Origin: Ceratothoa steindachneri
Lineage: Eukaryota > Arthropoda > Malacostraca > Isopoda > Cymothoidae
NCBI GenBank assembly: GCA_963969495.1
Contig: OZ018318.1
Coordinates: 178,802,246 to 178,866,245 of the forward strand
DNA length: 64,000 bases
Direction: 5' to 3'
Shown here: piece after piece, positions 35,563 to 46,921 of the stretch
Layout of the letters: the number at the start of each line of letters is the position of its first letter
How positions within the stretch are numbered: position 1 is the stretch's first letter
Made by a program: the position numbers and the translations under genes
Notes under the pieces: generated by a model
Database searches by the model: none
The model's input: only the letters and a program-made list of their open reading frames with translations
What the model was told of the DNA's origin: nothing

Positions 35563-35957
35563 TAGACGAGCGGCCCGGCCGGGAAAAATTATTTTGTGTA
35601 AATATTATCGTTCACCCGTTGCTGAATATTCATGCGCGTTTGAGTCGTTTGATGTCATACCTCACCCCCAACCCCTATTATAATTTGTAAAACGATTAAA
35701 GGCGCTGACATGATGTAGTTAAAGCATTTACCTATGTAAACGTCAGAACATTATAAAAATTAGGATTATATAGTGGGGGGCTGTGCCCCCCAGACCCCCC
35801 CCCCTCCCAATTTAATGAAACTCAGGATCATCGTAGTGCGGTCCACGCATCGTGTTTATTTCCCCACGAGCCGTCCCCTATAAATGTACTCCAAAAACGT
35901 GAAACATTTTGGAACACGGACGAAATAGTACATCTTATCGGCCAGGCCGCTCGTCTA
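35563..35957. mobile_element. MITE with GC-rich TIRs and TA target duplication
   Basis: TA-GACGAGCGGCCCGGCC at the left (from 35563) is mirrored by GGCCAGGCCGCTCGTC-TA at the right (to 35957). This makes a 391-bp non-coding element with about 16-bp TIRs. Inside is a hairpin of G and C runs (ggggggctgtgccccccaga) near 35775. TA duplication points to Tc1/mariner-like or related mobilisation. There is no open frame. Confidence 0.75.
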
Positions 35958-37150
35958 TATATATATACCAACCTATTTATTAAGTTACCCATTTAAATTT
36001 CAACTTATTTTTTTAGAATTATAATTAGATTTTTGGTAAATATTTTTCACTTCTTTTTTTTTTAATTTACAAAAAATGAGTTGGCTTGTCACTTTTAGAT
36101 ATTTATTTTTATTCAATAAATTATGAAAGTGCTTTGTTTAACTAATTTTCTAAACTAATATGCTTTATTTTGAAGGCCATTTTGTAGCTTTATTATTATT
36201 TTACATACTATCATTAAGAAACTATTTCTCAGCTAGTCCGTTTGTTTTGCTCAGTACTTTAAGCTGAAAAACAAGTCATGAAAATTATGTAAAGAACCTA
36301 TGTTTGGAAGATAAATTACAGCTTCTACAGTTATTTGGGTTGGGAGAACACACAATCCAGATTTCACCGGAAGTACCTTTGCAGGGACGAAAAAGGGTAG
36401 ATTAAAAAAAAAAAGAAGGATGCTTTTAGTATGTTGGCAAATGCCACCGCCTTCATGTGGGTGGGTGTCGCTCCATGCTATTAATGGTCATTCCTGCGAC
36501 ATTGTATTACGCGATATTCCTCACATTCGTGGAGAAAGATTGGGCGAATCCGAGAAGACTTAAGCATCACTGATCACTTACCTTCTACAAGGTATGACTG
36601 TCATAAGAGTGACCAAAAGGTTTGTCCCGCACGACAAGAAAGGCATAAAATAAGACCAAGAGGTTTAACTTATATACAAAAATAATAGGCATATTACTTG
36701 ACTAGTCGACATAACAAAAGGTAGACTAGCTATTAGTTAATAGTATTGAAAAGAATATCAGGCTCCAGATGAGAGCCATACCTAATCTAACAAGACATAC
36801 TCGTAGTTTACATAAACATCTTAGATTCACTAATTTATAGAGAGTGAATATATTGTACATATGAGATTTTTACATATATGTAAAATAAATAGATAGTGGG
36901 GAAATCGCATGAAATAAAGTCGAAGGAAAACATAAAATTAAGAATTTTTTAATTAAATTAAGTATTTAGAAAATATTAAAGTCAAATAAAGTTACAATAG
37001 TAGTAATGTTAAAAATCTTTCCTTTTTTATTAACATTTGTTTGGATAAAACATTTTTTTCATAAGAAAAAGTATTAAATGGTAACATTAAAAAATTCCAT
37101 ATTAAATTTAATGAGGAGAGAGATAGTATAAAGGACGTGCACGATGCTTT
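35958..37150. other. Unrecognised AT-rich sequence
   Basis: A G/C-richer island at 36420-36600 may be a relic of a LINE leader, but I cannot match it. The rest is AT-rich without features. Confidence 0.4.
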
Positions 37151-37153
37151 CTT

Positions 37154-37860
37154 ATGCTGATTATAATAGTAAAAATGTCTACATTTGCCAAAATCAGCGG
37201 ACACCAGATCGACTGCGAAGAATTTATGCCGATCCAAATTTGTTTCCGCTCCTATAAAATAGAGCAGCACACCACAAGGGACTGTCGGGACAAAGAGGAA
37301 ATTGGTTCCAGATTCCGCGAGAAAGGCCACGGTTGGAATAGCTGCACCATGAGATATGAGAAGTGTGTCAAATGTGACCAGGCACACGGGCCTGTCACAT
37401 GTCATCAAGGACAAAGGACATTGGTCGTGGCCTGTCAAATGAAGAAAGATACACTCAAGTAGAAAAAGATTGAAAAGAAAGAAGAGGCACAAAGGAGGAA
37501 TATAACCTCTTATGTCCAAGCAGCTAGAACGGCACCAGTTGAGTTTGCGAGTAAACTCAACATGATAATCAAGCAGAATGGACTGAGTGAGATGTGCTTC
37601 ACGGGGAACCTAGGCTCAGGAGATGTCCTCCAACTATAGTTCTCCCTTAAGATGACTGAAAATGTTATATCCAACTCAGTGAAAGAAGCAAAGAAAGCCG
37701 GGGACAACTAGAGGCAAACCAAGGTGACTGCCATCAGAATTGAGGCCATGAAAGAAAGAGAGGATAAGGAATCAAAGACCGAAAAGATTAATGCAGAAAA
37801 TTAAGCCTTACTGAAAGTAAAACAGAGAAAAACCATGAAAAATCCTCTTCCATCTCTCGG
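37154..37860 (+). pseudogene. Family D ORF1 fragment
   Basis: The segment 37190-37460 has QICFRSYKIEQHTTRDC, CTMRYEKCVKCDQAHG and TLVVACQMKK, which are collinear with the knuckle region at 33740-33920. From 37500 a C-terminal region (YVQAARTAPVEFASKLNMII) with two stops follows. The first knuckle lost its second Cys (Ser). The 3' side meets the Gypsy relic near 37865. Confidence 0.65.
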
Positions 37861-37864
37861 ACTC

Positions 37865-40720
37865 GGAAATGTCCGCGAACGAAGCACCGAAAACTGCTGG
37901 CGTCACAAAGCCATACAGAACCCAGCGAAAAGAAACTAGGTACAGGTACGACGGTGAAGAACTAGATCTTAGGGTTTACACTAGGCACCAAAAACCCTTC
38001 CCTGAAGACCTGACCATAACGAACGCATGCATGGAATTAAAGCAGAGGGATGCCTACGTAGGTGGGGCTAATTCTTTAATAAATTTCCAGCCAGTCTTCG
38101 TCTACGATGACGAAACTAAGGCTCTCGGACACAAGGGTGTGGTTCCCGTGATTGCTGTGAAAGGAGAAAATCCCGAGTCATTAGGCAAAGAGCAAATGTC
38201 CAAACGGATAATTGGAAGTTTAACCAGCCAGCCTTGTCGACGGGCCATTATGGAGCACTTCAAAGTCCTGTGTGCCCTTTCCACCATCTCGTTCGTGGAC
38301 AGGCGGTACGCCGTGGTGAGGAGACGATGAAGATCAACGAGGGCAGACAGTTCCTTGAATAGCTCGGATTTGAATTAAGCGCCTATGTCGCTCCCTGCGT
38401 AAAGCAGGATTCCAAATCGGGTAATTCACCTGTCTAGGAAAGCCAAAGCAACCATTGCGATACTTATGTTCGGAATCTCGTAGCTCGGTCGATGCAGGAT
38501 AGTAATAACCGATTGTGCGAGGGATAGGATTGTCCAAGCAGTGTACACGGTGGAAGTGGTACAACTATATCAATATGCACTCTTTCGAAACTTGAAGATA
38601 AAATATCAATGGGGAGGGTTGGGGATTTCATATGGCGACTGGTCTTGTAAGATTGATATGGGGGGCACTCCCTTGTCTAGGAGCGAATATCCGTGTCCAT
38701 ATTAGTCCAGAAATATCGAAATTTGATTAGACGAAGTGATGTCTTCACTACAGGATGTAACATTATGTAACTGATTGAAGATAGTCCTTCTGCACGCCAT
38801 AGGGACAAACGGTCACTCCATACTTCACACCATAGTTGAGCTTCCCCGGGAAAAGGAAAAGATTTTAATAGCGAGCGAAACTCCTTCGTTTCTTCGTCAT
38901 CATCTGGCGCTGTCACCAAAGCGTGGAGCTCAAATGAGTCAATTTGGACAGAATTTACGTTCCTCGAAAGGCAGTCAGTGACTACGTTGTCCTGATCACG
39001 CACGTAGGTGATATCATTGATGTATTCCAAAGTGGTTGTCCAGTGGCGTTGTTATATGTCCGTTTTTTCCACTTATTGGCGACGCAAAAGCAGAAACTAA
39101 TGGCTTGTGATCCGTGCACAAGGTAACATTGCGACCTTCAATCATGTGCCTGAAATGAATAACATCAATATATGCCGCTAGGAGCTCTCCGTTGCATTTG
39201 GAGTATGCTTGCTATGTCTGGCTTAGCTTGCACAAAAAGAATGCCACCGGTCGTGGCGATCCGTTTACCATTTGGTACAAGGCAGCACCTGCCGCGTATT
39301 GGGAGCAATCCGTCACCAGTTGGGATGGCGAATCATTGGGCAACGGATAACCGAGTTTGACGGAGTTGATTAAGGCCGATTTAGTATTCTCAAATGCCCC
39401 TCGTGGAACATCATTCCATTCGAGCTCACGAGCCTTAGGTTGCAGGCGTGCAAGCTCGGTCAACGGGGCTGCAATTGCGGAAAAATTAAGAATCATCCTT
39501 TGGTAGTATCTCAACATGCCTAAATATCGTCATAGTTCCTATAGTCTTTTGGTAAGGGCATGTATCCAATTTCCCTTCTTTTTTGGCCGGTGGGCAAATT
39601 CCTTCGACCGAAATGTGATGCCCTAAAAAAAATCAATCTCCTCCTTTGCCAGCTCGCATTTCTCCAGGGATATTTTCAGACCGTTTTCGACCAGGATTTT
39701 GAAGACTTGATCCAAATATCTCAAGTCGTCGTCCATATTGTCCGAAAATATCCGGATGTCGTCTTTATATACATAAACGAACCCTAATCGTCGAAACAGG
39801 TTATCCATGTGCCGTTGGAATGTGCAACTTTCATTCCGGAAGTCGAATGGAACCTTCACGTACTCCCATAATCCAAACGGCATTATCACCGTAGTCTTCT
39901 CTATTTCCTGCCTGGTTCATAGGGATTTGAGGGTAAGCACTAGACATTCAACCAGATCCAAACTTGAAAAATCCTTTTGCTATGGAGGTGGTTTGCAACA
40001 CTATGAATTCGCGGCAATGGATATCTGTGGGGCTTTGAGGTCGCATTGAGCGCTAGGAAATCGCCGACCACCCTGTACTCGCCAAGCGTCTTCTGCGGTA
40101 CCATATGAATCGGCGACGCCCATGGTTATTTTGACGGGTGATGACTCCGTCCTTCATTAGTGTTTCGAAAGTTGCTTTGGCAACCTGCAGCTTCTCCCTT
40201 GAAATAGGTTTCGGCCGCGCAAATGTCTCAATTGTGTGTGACACTGAGTTCGGAGAAGATGGGGAGAGATTAGCGGGTACGGGACTGTGCAAAGCCTTAT
40301 ATTTCTCCAATATTGCTTTGCAATGGGGCGGTTTGAGCTGTAGGTCATTAATAATTAAAGCTACCGCACGCCTACTGATAGTTTCCCTTCGGATACGAGC
40401 TTAGTTTGTTCATCAATAAGTATGCAGTGAGCACAGTCCACTAAGAGATTAATATGCGTCAGAAAATCAATTCCTTATTACGGTGGTGGTATCCACGACC
40501 ACAAATGACCACCTGAATGATCGGCGGAGACTAGGGATAACTATATCCGAGTGTACATCGCCATGCACTTTTATTTTACCGACATTAGCCGTCATAATAT
40601 TTTCACTGGACTCGCACAATTCACCCGAATTCACCAATTTAGCCGGAATTATCGACACACTCGCCCCCTTATCAATTAGAAACTCATATATTTTTATTCA
40701 CTTTAGCGGCGACGGTGAAA
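37865..40720 (-). pseudogene. Gypsy pol: protease, RT, RNase H, integrase, broken
   Basis: Protease: the active site reads DKGASVSIIPA, with Lys in place of the usual Thr. RT: KPISREKLQVAKATFETLMK (fingers), IMPFGLWEYVKVPFDFRNES and YVYKDDIRIFSDN, so the catalytic Asp pair is kept. RNase H: LVTDCSQYAAGAALYQ. Its end is VVTDCLSRN, where ADxLSR is usual. Integrase: the zinc-binding and core parts (38340-38900) are badly decayed, and the C-terminal segment MVERAHRTLKCSIMARRQGW at 38230-38287 is recognisable. Frames change at least six times. It would copy and integrate the element if intact, and it is dead here. Confidence 0.75.
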
Positions 40721-41169
40721 ACAGATGGCATACCAGCGTTCGCACTTGCAATGTCATGCCCTGCTAGTTTTCCACCGGGGATGGCCAACATGGCTTGGAG
40801 GAAGGTTATATCTGCAAGTGCTCTCCTCTCTTTGACCACCTACAGTAGGGTTTGCAGAACTTCACATTGACACCAAATTACAAATATGAACGGCAGACTC
40901 TAGGTCTTTGGTTCCTTGGAAAATGTCGCAATCCTACCGGTATATTATAAACGCTTACCATTAGGGTACGTAATGATGGGCACTGATCGCCCACTACCCG
41001 TACAATTCACATTATTTATATCAGTTCTTTTATTATGATTAGGAATACATATATCGGACAAAGAAGTGGCACAACGTACTAAGGAAACACTGCTATCATA
41101 AACATTAAGGCACTGTGCTCTATAAAATGGCATTAGTTCATTCGCAAGCTTTCCGAAATGGGCTAGGGT

Positions 41170-41580
41170 AAGTTCCTTCTGGGTAGCAATTATGACGCGA
41201 TGTTGGCTGGCAGTGATTGGATAAACTTGTGCCTCACGAGTTTCTCACCAACTCCTACCTGTAGAGCATGGAGGAGGCAATGAGCTTCTCGAAAAACTTT
41301 AGTTTCGTCCTTTCAAAGAATCCAATCACCTTAATTCTTAAGTGTTGGTAATTATGAGAGAATTGCACTCAGAAGACGGTTGACGGTCTCGGGAGGTAAT
41401 TCAGTCAAAACATAAAAGAATTTAGTATCTTCTTTACTTACTCTTGAAATGTGAAACTGGGCTTCTACAATCTTGAACAAACCTGCAACTTCAGCCTCGT
41501 TAAAGCCGGGTGGCTTGATGGTGATAGCGTTCCCAATCTCTGTCTCTTCTTTTTTTGCCTATTGATGTTCTGATGCGTCC
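41170..41580 (-). pseudogene. Gypsy gag, short and broken
   Basis: The ATG at about 41580 (MDASEHQ) meets a stop at once. The next codons in a shifted frame give FNEAEVAGLFKIVEAQFHIS and FYVLTELPPETVNRLLSAIL, the N-terminal capsid pattern of many arthropod Gypsy gag proteins. A zinc knuckle is not seen. Position directly after the primer site supports the call. Confidence 0.6.
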
Positions 41581-42141
41581 ATTTTCTCGTCACCTTCATT
41601 GTTCGACTGAAGAGAGTCGCCAGTTTATTAAGGGGAGGTTGTTGATGATACCGGTGAGTGTTACCAGTTTATGTAGGTGGTATTGGTTACCGGTTTACGG
41701 GGGCCTGGTCGGTAATTATAAGTGGGTGTATTGAAGAGTCCTCGTTGCTATTGAGCTCGATGGGTGACGAGAACTTTAGCCAGTGGGCCCTCTTTACGCC
41801 TCTGTGGAATTGGTTCTGACTCTTTATATATAATTTCTCACGAGGGTTATGTGTTAGGCTGGGGTTACCGAAGGTGGTTCGGTAATCGGAGTAAGTAGAG
41901 GACTTGGAAAGGACGCGGCAAAGAAATTATAACTATATTTTTTTTTAATTGGCCTACGAAAGGGGCAAGCGAAAACGTCTCGAGTTCTTTGGGGTCAATG
42001 TGTAGTCTTACCGTTTTACGCGAAGTATCGAGTCTAAAGACCGACAGGACTTAATCGAGTAAACTGGATTCCGTGACGCTACTAAGGGAATTAATTGAGT
42101 TAATGAATCATGAATAATGAATCTTCTTCTTAATAATGAGA

Positions 42142-42396
<255 letters not shown>

Positions 42397-42486
42397 AAAA
42401 AAGGTAATAAAAATATTACTGTAAGGAAAAATTATTTCGTTTTCTCTTTCAATGTGGTTTAATGGATTCATTTTCATCATTCTCTC

Positions 42487-42495
42487 GTGCTACCT

Positions 42496-42571
<76 letters not shown>

Positions 42572-42580
42572 AGGTAGCAC
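42487..42580. repeat. (TA)35 bounded by 12-base inverted repeats
   Basis: GTGCTACCTTGA (42487-42498) and TCAAGGTAGCAC (42569-42580) are exact reverse complements around a 70-base TA tract, so the whole is one perfect palindrome. Confidence 0.9.
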
Positions 42581-43050
42581 AGCTCTGTGTACCTATTGTG
42601 CCTACATATTTTTCCCCATAGATTTAGCTTTATTATAGGGAATCATTTGTTGCAGGTCTCAGTGAAATTTCTCTGGTCAGCACCTATATTTGTTCAGCTG
42701 CCGATAAATGTTCCCAAAACACGTATGTTTCTTTATGTGCGATCCTCGTATTTGTCCAAGTAATCACTTTTGATATCTTTGTATGTTCCCCGCGACTCTA
42801 ACGACCGCTTGCCTCATATCTCTTTGTACAGTTTAACATATATTTAGTTTCATTTCCTAATTCTCCTGTGTTCTGGACTATTAGGCTTGGCACATTATTT
42901 CCTTTATTTACACACAGCAATTTTTAGGATTTGATAAATCCACCTAGCATCCATTTGTGGAATTTCTCGCTAGGCCTATTAAATCCTGCAATTTAGTGCC
43001 AGAGGCCTACCTATTTTATAGAACGAGCCCTACAAAATAATGAGTAACAT
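42581..43050. other. Unrecognised AT-rich sequence
   Basis: No features recognised. A short non-coding stretch precedes the LINE relic on the minus strand. Confidence 0.4.
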
Positions 43051-43310
43051 TTAGTATATCTAATTAATTTTTGAATGCGACCTACAGCTAACTTAATGCG
43101 GCCATCATCACAGAAAAGGTTGTCCACTCTTGAACTAAATCATTAATAACCATACGAAACAAGTAAAACTTAGGCCACTGCCCGGTGGAATACCTTCCTC
43201 TCGCATCCTTGTGTCAGAGTAGACATTACCGATTCGAACCTTAAAATTACGAGATGATAAAAAGCAACGGATAAAATTTGGCAAAAGACCTCTCATACCC
43301 TAAGTTTTCA
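43050..43310 (-). pseudogene. LINE reverse transcriptase fragment (CR1/Jockey type)
   Basis: Minus-strand codons give GMRGLLPNFIRCFLSSRNFK, then VRIGNVYSDT and REEGIPPGSGLS. This is the RT segment with the GVPQGS-like motif. It is short and broken. The Pro-Gln of that motif is changed. Confidence 0.55.
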
Positions 43311-43325
43311 TATCTTACCACACAA

Positions 43326-43367
43326 CCCCACATTTAAAATGTGGGGATCCACATTTAAAATGTGGGG
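43326..43367. repeat. Two short palindromes, CCCCACATTTAAAATGTGGGG type
   Basis: A 21-base palindrome at 43326-43346 is followed by a nearly identical 19-base copy at 43349-43367, giving a small tandem of stem-loops. Confidence 0.8.
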
Positions 43368-43714
43368 ATGCGTATTCAATATAATGAAATACAACAAACA
43401 AAAGTTTTTATCAAGAAAATAGGTGAATTGCAGAGGTAATGACGACCATAATAGCGTTTCTGGCCCCTAAAAATGCAGAAAAATGCTCTTTATGTCCAAA
43501 AGATCGTGGTGTAGATGTTCTTGAAATTTTGCCTTTGATAGTGTCGTAGAAGAATTGTATTGTAGGACCCCGATTTATAATGTTTAAGTAATAGGAAAAA
43601 TTAAACAATATAATTATAGTGAATGAAAAATTTAATGAAAGCAATGTGTGCACGAGGATATTGCAAAACAATGTATTGACCCAAATTTTCAAACCCATCT
43701 AAGACAAAATGGTA

Positions 43715-43850
43715 AACTCACCAAGAATAACTAAATCTACTTCACATCCTTTCCTCATTTCCCTGATTATTAGCTCATCAATACAGTCAGTCTGTCTGGG
43801 TGGTCTGTAAAAGGCTCCCATGTGTATTATCCTATGGAAAGAGAAATGGA
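43715..43850 (-). pseudogene. LINE endonuclease fragment (CR1-like)
   Basis: Minus-strand codons read RIIHMGAFYRPPRQTDCI, then DELIIREMRKG and DLVILGEF. This matches the endonuclease segment that ends in GDF, with Glu for Asp here. It is in the same orientation as the RT fragment at 43050-43310 and in the right order, so both could be remains of one element. Confidence 0.6.
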
Positions 43851-44405
43851 AAAACTATAAACGTAAGTGGAAAATTCCATAACAAATACGCTGACCATAC
43901 GTGGAAGAAAAAAAACAAAGGAATAAAACAGTTAAAGTAAATCTGAAAACAAACTAACCTCAAAGTAAATTGTACAAAAGATACGAATGAAAAGTAAGTA
44001 CTCGCGAGAGAATGCGAAACAGTGCCAATTTATTACAGCTATAAACGTTTTGAACGCCAAGGCAAAAGAACATGAAACATTTAAGCTTACTCAAAAACAA
44101 CTATAAGCCAGGGTGGGGATGGGGATCGGCTGATCTGTTTCCTTTTCATTTCACTTAGGTAGTTTAGTATCACGAGCCCTTTGATTTGATTTGATGTAAA
44201 AAGTGGTGAAAATGTGTAGTAGTTGTAGATAGTTATGAAGGAAATTTGTATTTGCCCTGGAGCAGAGGGCATCCCAGGCATATTTCTTTTTTTCTGTTTT
44301 TCTTTTCGTCATCCATTTACGTTGGGTCAGCGTTAAGCTAACCATCCTGTAGTTGTTAACTACTCTTGCCTTATTTTTTAACTTTGTTTACTTTTGTTTT
44401 ATTGT

Positions 44406-44407
<2 letters not shown>
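43851..44407. other. Unrecognised AT-rich sequence
   Basis: No gene, repeat or motif recognised. Confidence 0.4.

Positions 44408-44467
<60 letters not shown>
44408..44467. repeat. (TA)30 microsatellite
   Basis: This is a nearly perfect TA tract ending in a short tatatataa variant. Confidence 0.95.
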
Positions 44468-44474
<7 letters not shown>

Positions 44475-44589
44475 AATAAATCTTGTTCCTCCGTCGTTAG
44501 GTATTCCAGCCTTTCAATTATAATTTTGCTAACTCGTTAGCTTTACTTTTATTTTTCTTTTGCTTTAGATTTTGTTTAATTTTCACCTT

Positions 44590-44800
44590 TGTGGGCATTG
44601 CGCCCATTTTTGCTTAAATTGTTTTATTTATTTTAATATGTGTTTTTTGGGGCACTACGCCTCTTTTTATATAGAATTTTGGGCACTTCGCCTCTTTTGT
44701 CTTCTTTATTGTTTACATTATTCTTGTTTGAAATTGGGCACTTCGCCTCTTTTAGTTTGTTCTTTTGTTTTGTCTTTAGTAGTTGGGCACTTCGCCTCTT
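44590..44800 (-). repeat. Five spaced copies of an 18-base motif
   Basis: Variants of GGGCACTTCGCCTCTTTT start at 44593, 44650, 44681, 44736 and 44785, with spacings of 57, 31, 55 and 49 bases. They lie just 3' of the minus-strand LINE fragment and so may be in its 3' UTR. The last three copies are identical over the core. Confidence 0.75.
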
Positions 44801-44879
44801 CTTTTTTTTATTTTGTCTTTTTCGTGGAGTCATTTATCGAGTAGTATTCTAGTGATCTTCTTAGTGCATCCGGTAGGGT

Positions 44880-45443
44880 ATATAATTTTTGCTATCTGAA
44901 CAAGGCTACTTGGTTTTCCTGGGACCGCAGTCTTCCACTGGAGAATAGTGCTCTCCTTGTAGCTCGTCCGATAGCATTCTGGGGTATATTCAAGTTCGCT
45001 TCTAACTGCGGGAGGATTTCGCGTTCGACCTTTCCCCAGGTCTTTCTCCCTAGCCTCTGGAGGACTATGTTCAGTTGCTCCAGTCCTGCTCTTGCGTTCA
45101 GTTCCGTCTGCCGAATATAGTCCAATCTGCTCGCGCCGGCTATAAGCAGGGTAGCCTGGTTCTGGAATCTCTGCATAAATTTGAGAGAGGTTGAACTAGC
45201 TGCCTGCATAACCCCTGGAGGGTACACCAGTACTGGGCGCACCAGGATATTATACAGTTTTCTGATGTTCTTGGCGCTGAGATTTTTGAACCTGTACAAT
45301 TTTCCAAGTTCTCTCTTGGCTAGGGAGATTCGGCTGTTGATGTGCGCCTTATACCCCGTTAAGGTGAGGCACAGACACAGGACTTTACCCTCGTTGTAGT
45401 ACGGGCAACCATGATCAACTGTAGAAACCCCACCCAACAACAC
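44880..45443 (-). pseudogene. Family D-like LINE, C-terminal region after RT
   Basis: The minus-strand frame of 183 residues is open: LTGYKAHINSRISLAKRELG, then LYRFKNLSAKNIRKLYNILV and a Gln/Leu-rich end. It is collinear with the D copy at 48900-49260 (GGYKSHIARTVANSKRDLR). The copy is cut upstream at 45443, within the region after the polymerase. The endonuclease and RT are absent. Confidence 0.65.
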
Positions 45444-46921
45444 TCAATGATACATATCTGGGGAGGGGGGGGGGAAGTATACAATTGATCCGGTTTTATT
45501 TTCGCGCAATTTGGACTTATACAAACAACATGAACCATTTAAATACAATATATACAAACTAACCACGCTATAATTAATTACCCACATATCCGTTAAAATA
45601 AACTAACTATAATTTTCCTAAACCTGTAAGATAATAAGTAGATTGTATTTGTAGTAGACTGCCTATTAGAAATTAAACCATCGCCAAAACGTATATTAGA
45701 ACATAACCAAATATCTATTCATATAGCATAATTCCTCATTTACCTTTCACAATATTTGTAATTTATGCAATTAATCACTCTCTCATCTAGTATATGCAAG
45801 CTTAAATTAAAAGAAAATCGTTTCTCACGTCCTTAAATTTGTCCAAGATTGTTAAAAAGTTACGGAATACTTTTAGAGATCCTCCTATGCACGTTTAGAG
45901 AACGGACTTATTAAATATCCCTAAGATTAAATGTTAACTGAACGCTTTTAAAAGCTCAAATCTAACGACATGATCCTAAAACTTAAATAACAAGTTTTGC
46001 GATAGAGAGTAAGATAATGAAAACGTGACTGTGGGGATATAAAAAAAAAAAACTGTAAAAAAATTCTAATGAACAAAGGTCGTGTCAAGAAACAAGAAGT
46101 ATAAATTAATACTAGTCAGAAAAATAAACTTGGAAAAAGAGTAAATTAATAAAGGAGAGCACACTCTCTAAAATACTTACTTTGTTTGAATAATATTATT
46201 TATCAAAACTATCTATTTAACAGGCATTTCAACAGACTCCTGATAATATAAATATTTCAAATATAAAATTTATAATTAAATTATTAATTATCTAAAAAAA
46301 TTTATAATAGCATTTTAAAATTATTAATTTCGTACCAATAAAATGAGAAACTATTGTAATTTAATATTTATGGCTAACTAAATTATTTTATTCACTATAT
46401 TATAATTATAGTCGAAAAAGTATGATATATTTAAGATAAAAGCACTTTACTGGGTCATCTACAAATTGTTGTCGTAATGAATACAATGTAAATTTAGATT
46501 AATTGGATGTTGGGTGAAAAGTTTAATGTATAAAAAGATGCATAACATGATTGAGGGTTAGAAGACTGCTCTGGTTGCCTTAGCAAGTCTGACTCCCGCT
46601 TTGACAGCAATTTCGGAATTTTTACATAAAGTGAATTTTTAGCAAGAAAGTGTACAGAGTGACTCGTCCTGTTGATAGTAGCTCGATCGTTCGTTTCGTA
46701 GGTGGACCACTGGCCTTCTTCGTTGAAGACGGTACGGGATGAATCTTCACTCCTACGTGGATTTTTTTTTTTTTTTAGGTAAAGTGGTTATTTTCTTTGT
46801 ACTTGGATATTGACCCTCTGATCTCCTCCACCCTTTTCTCTCTCACCACCTTTTCTACAAAAGTGTTTCTCTGTTTTTCCATGATTTGTAACCATCCAGT
46901 GAGAGGTGGGATGTGTGAAAA
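45444..46921. other. AT-rich sequence, no recognised feature
   Basis: About 1.1 kb is very AT-rich. From 46560 the base composition becomes more balanced, and this part may be the leader of the following D element. Confidence 0.45.

Larger units (their letters stand above)
37865..42080 (-). mobile_element. Gypsy-type LTR retrotransposon, decayed, 3' end missing
   Basis: Reading the minus strand from 42080 down, there is a probable 5' LTR (about 41630-42080) with a TATATAAAG box near 41825. A primer-site-like TGGCGACTCTC at 41612-41622 follows, then gag (41170-41580), protease (40467-40720), RT (39620-40310), RNase H (38960-39517) and integrase (37870-38900). The order is canonical for Ty3/Gypsy. 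The element stops in the integrase C-terminal region, and no second LTR is found. All genes carry several stops or frameshifts. Confidence 0.75.

Noticed and set aside
37869..38330. 153-residue gene on the + strand
   Set aside because: The minus strand of the same region encodes the C-terminal part of a Gypsy integrase, which fits the surrounding pol order. The + frame is a shadow.
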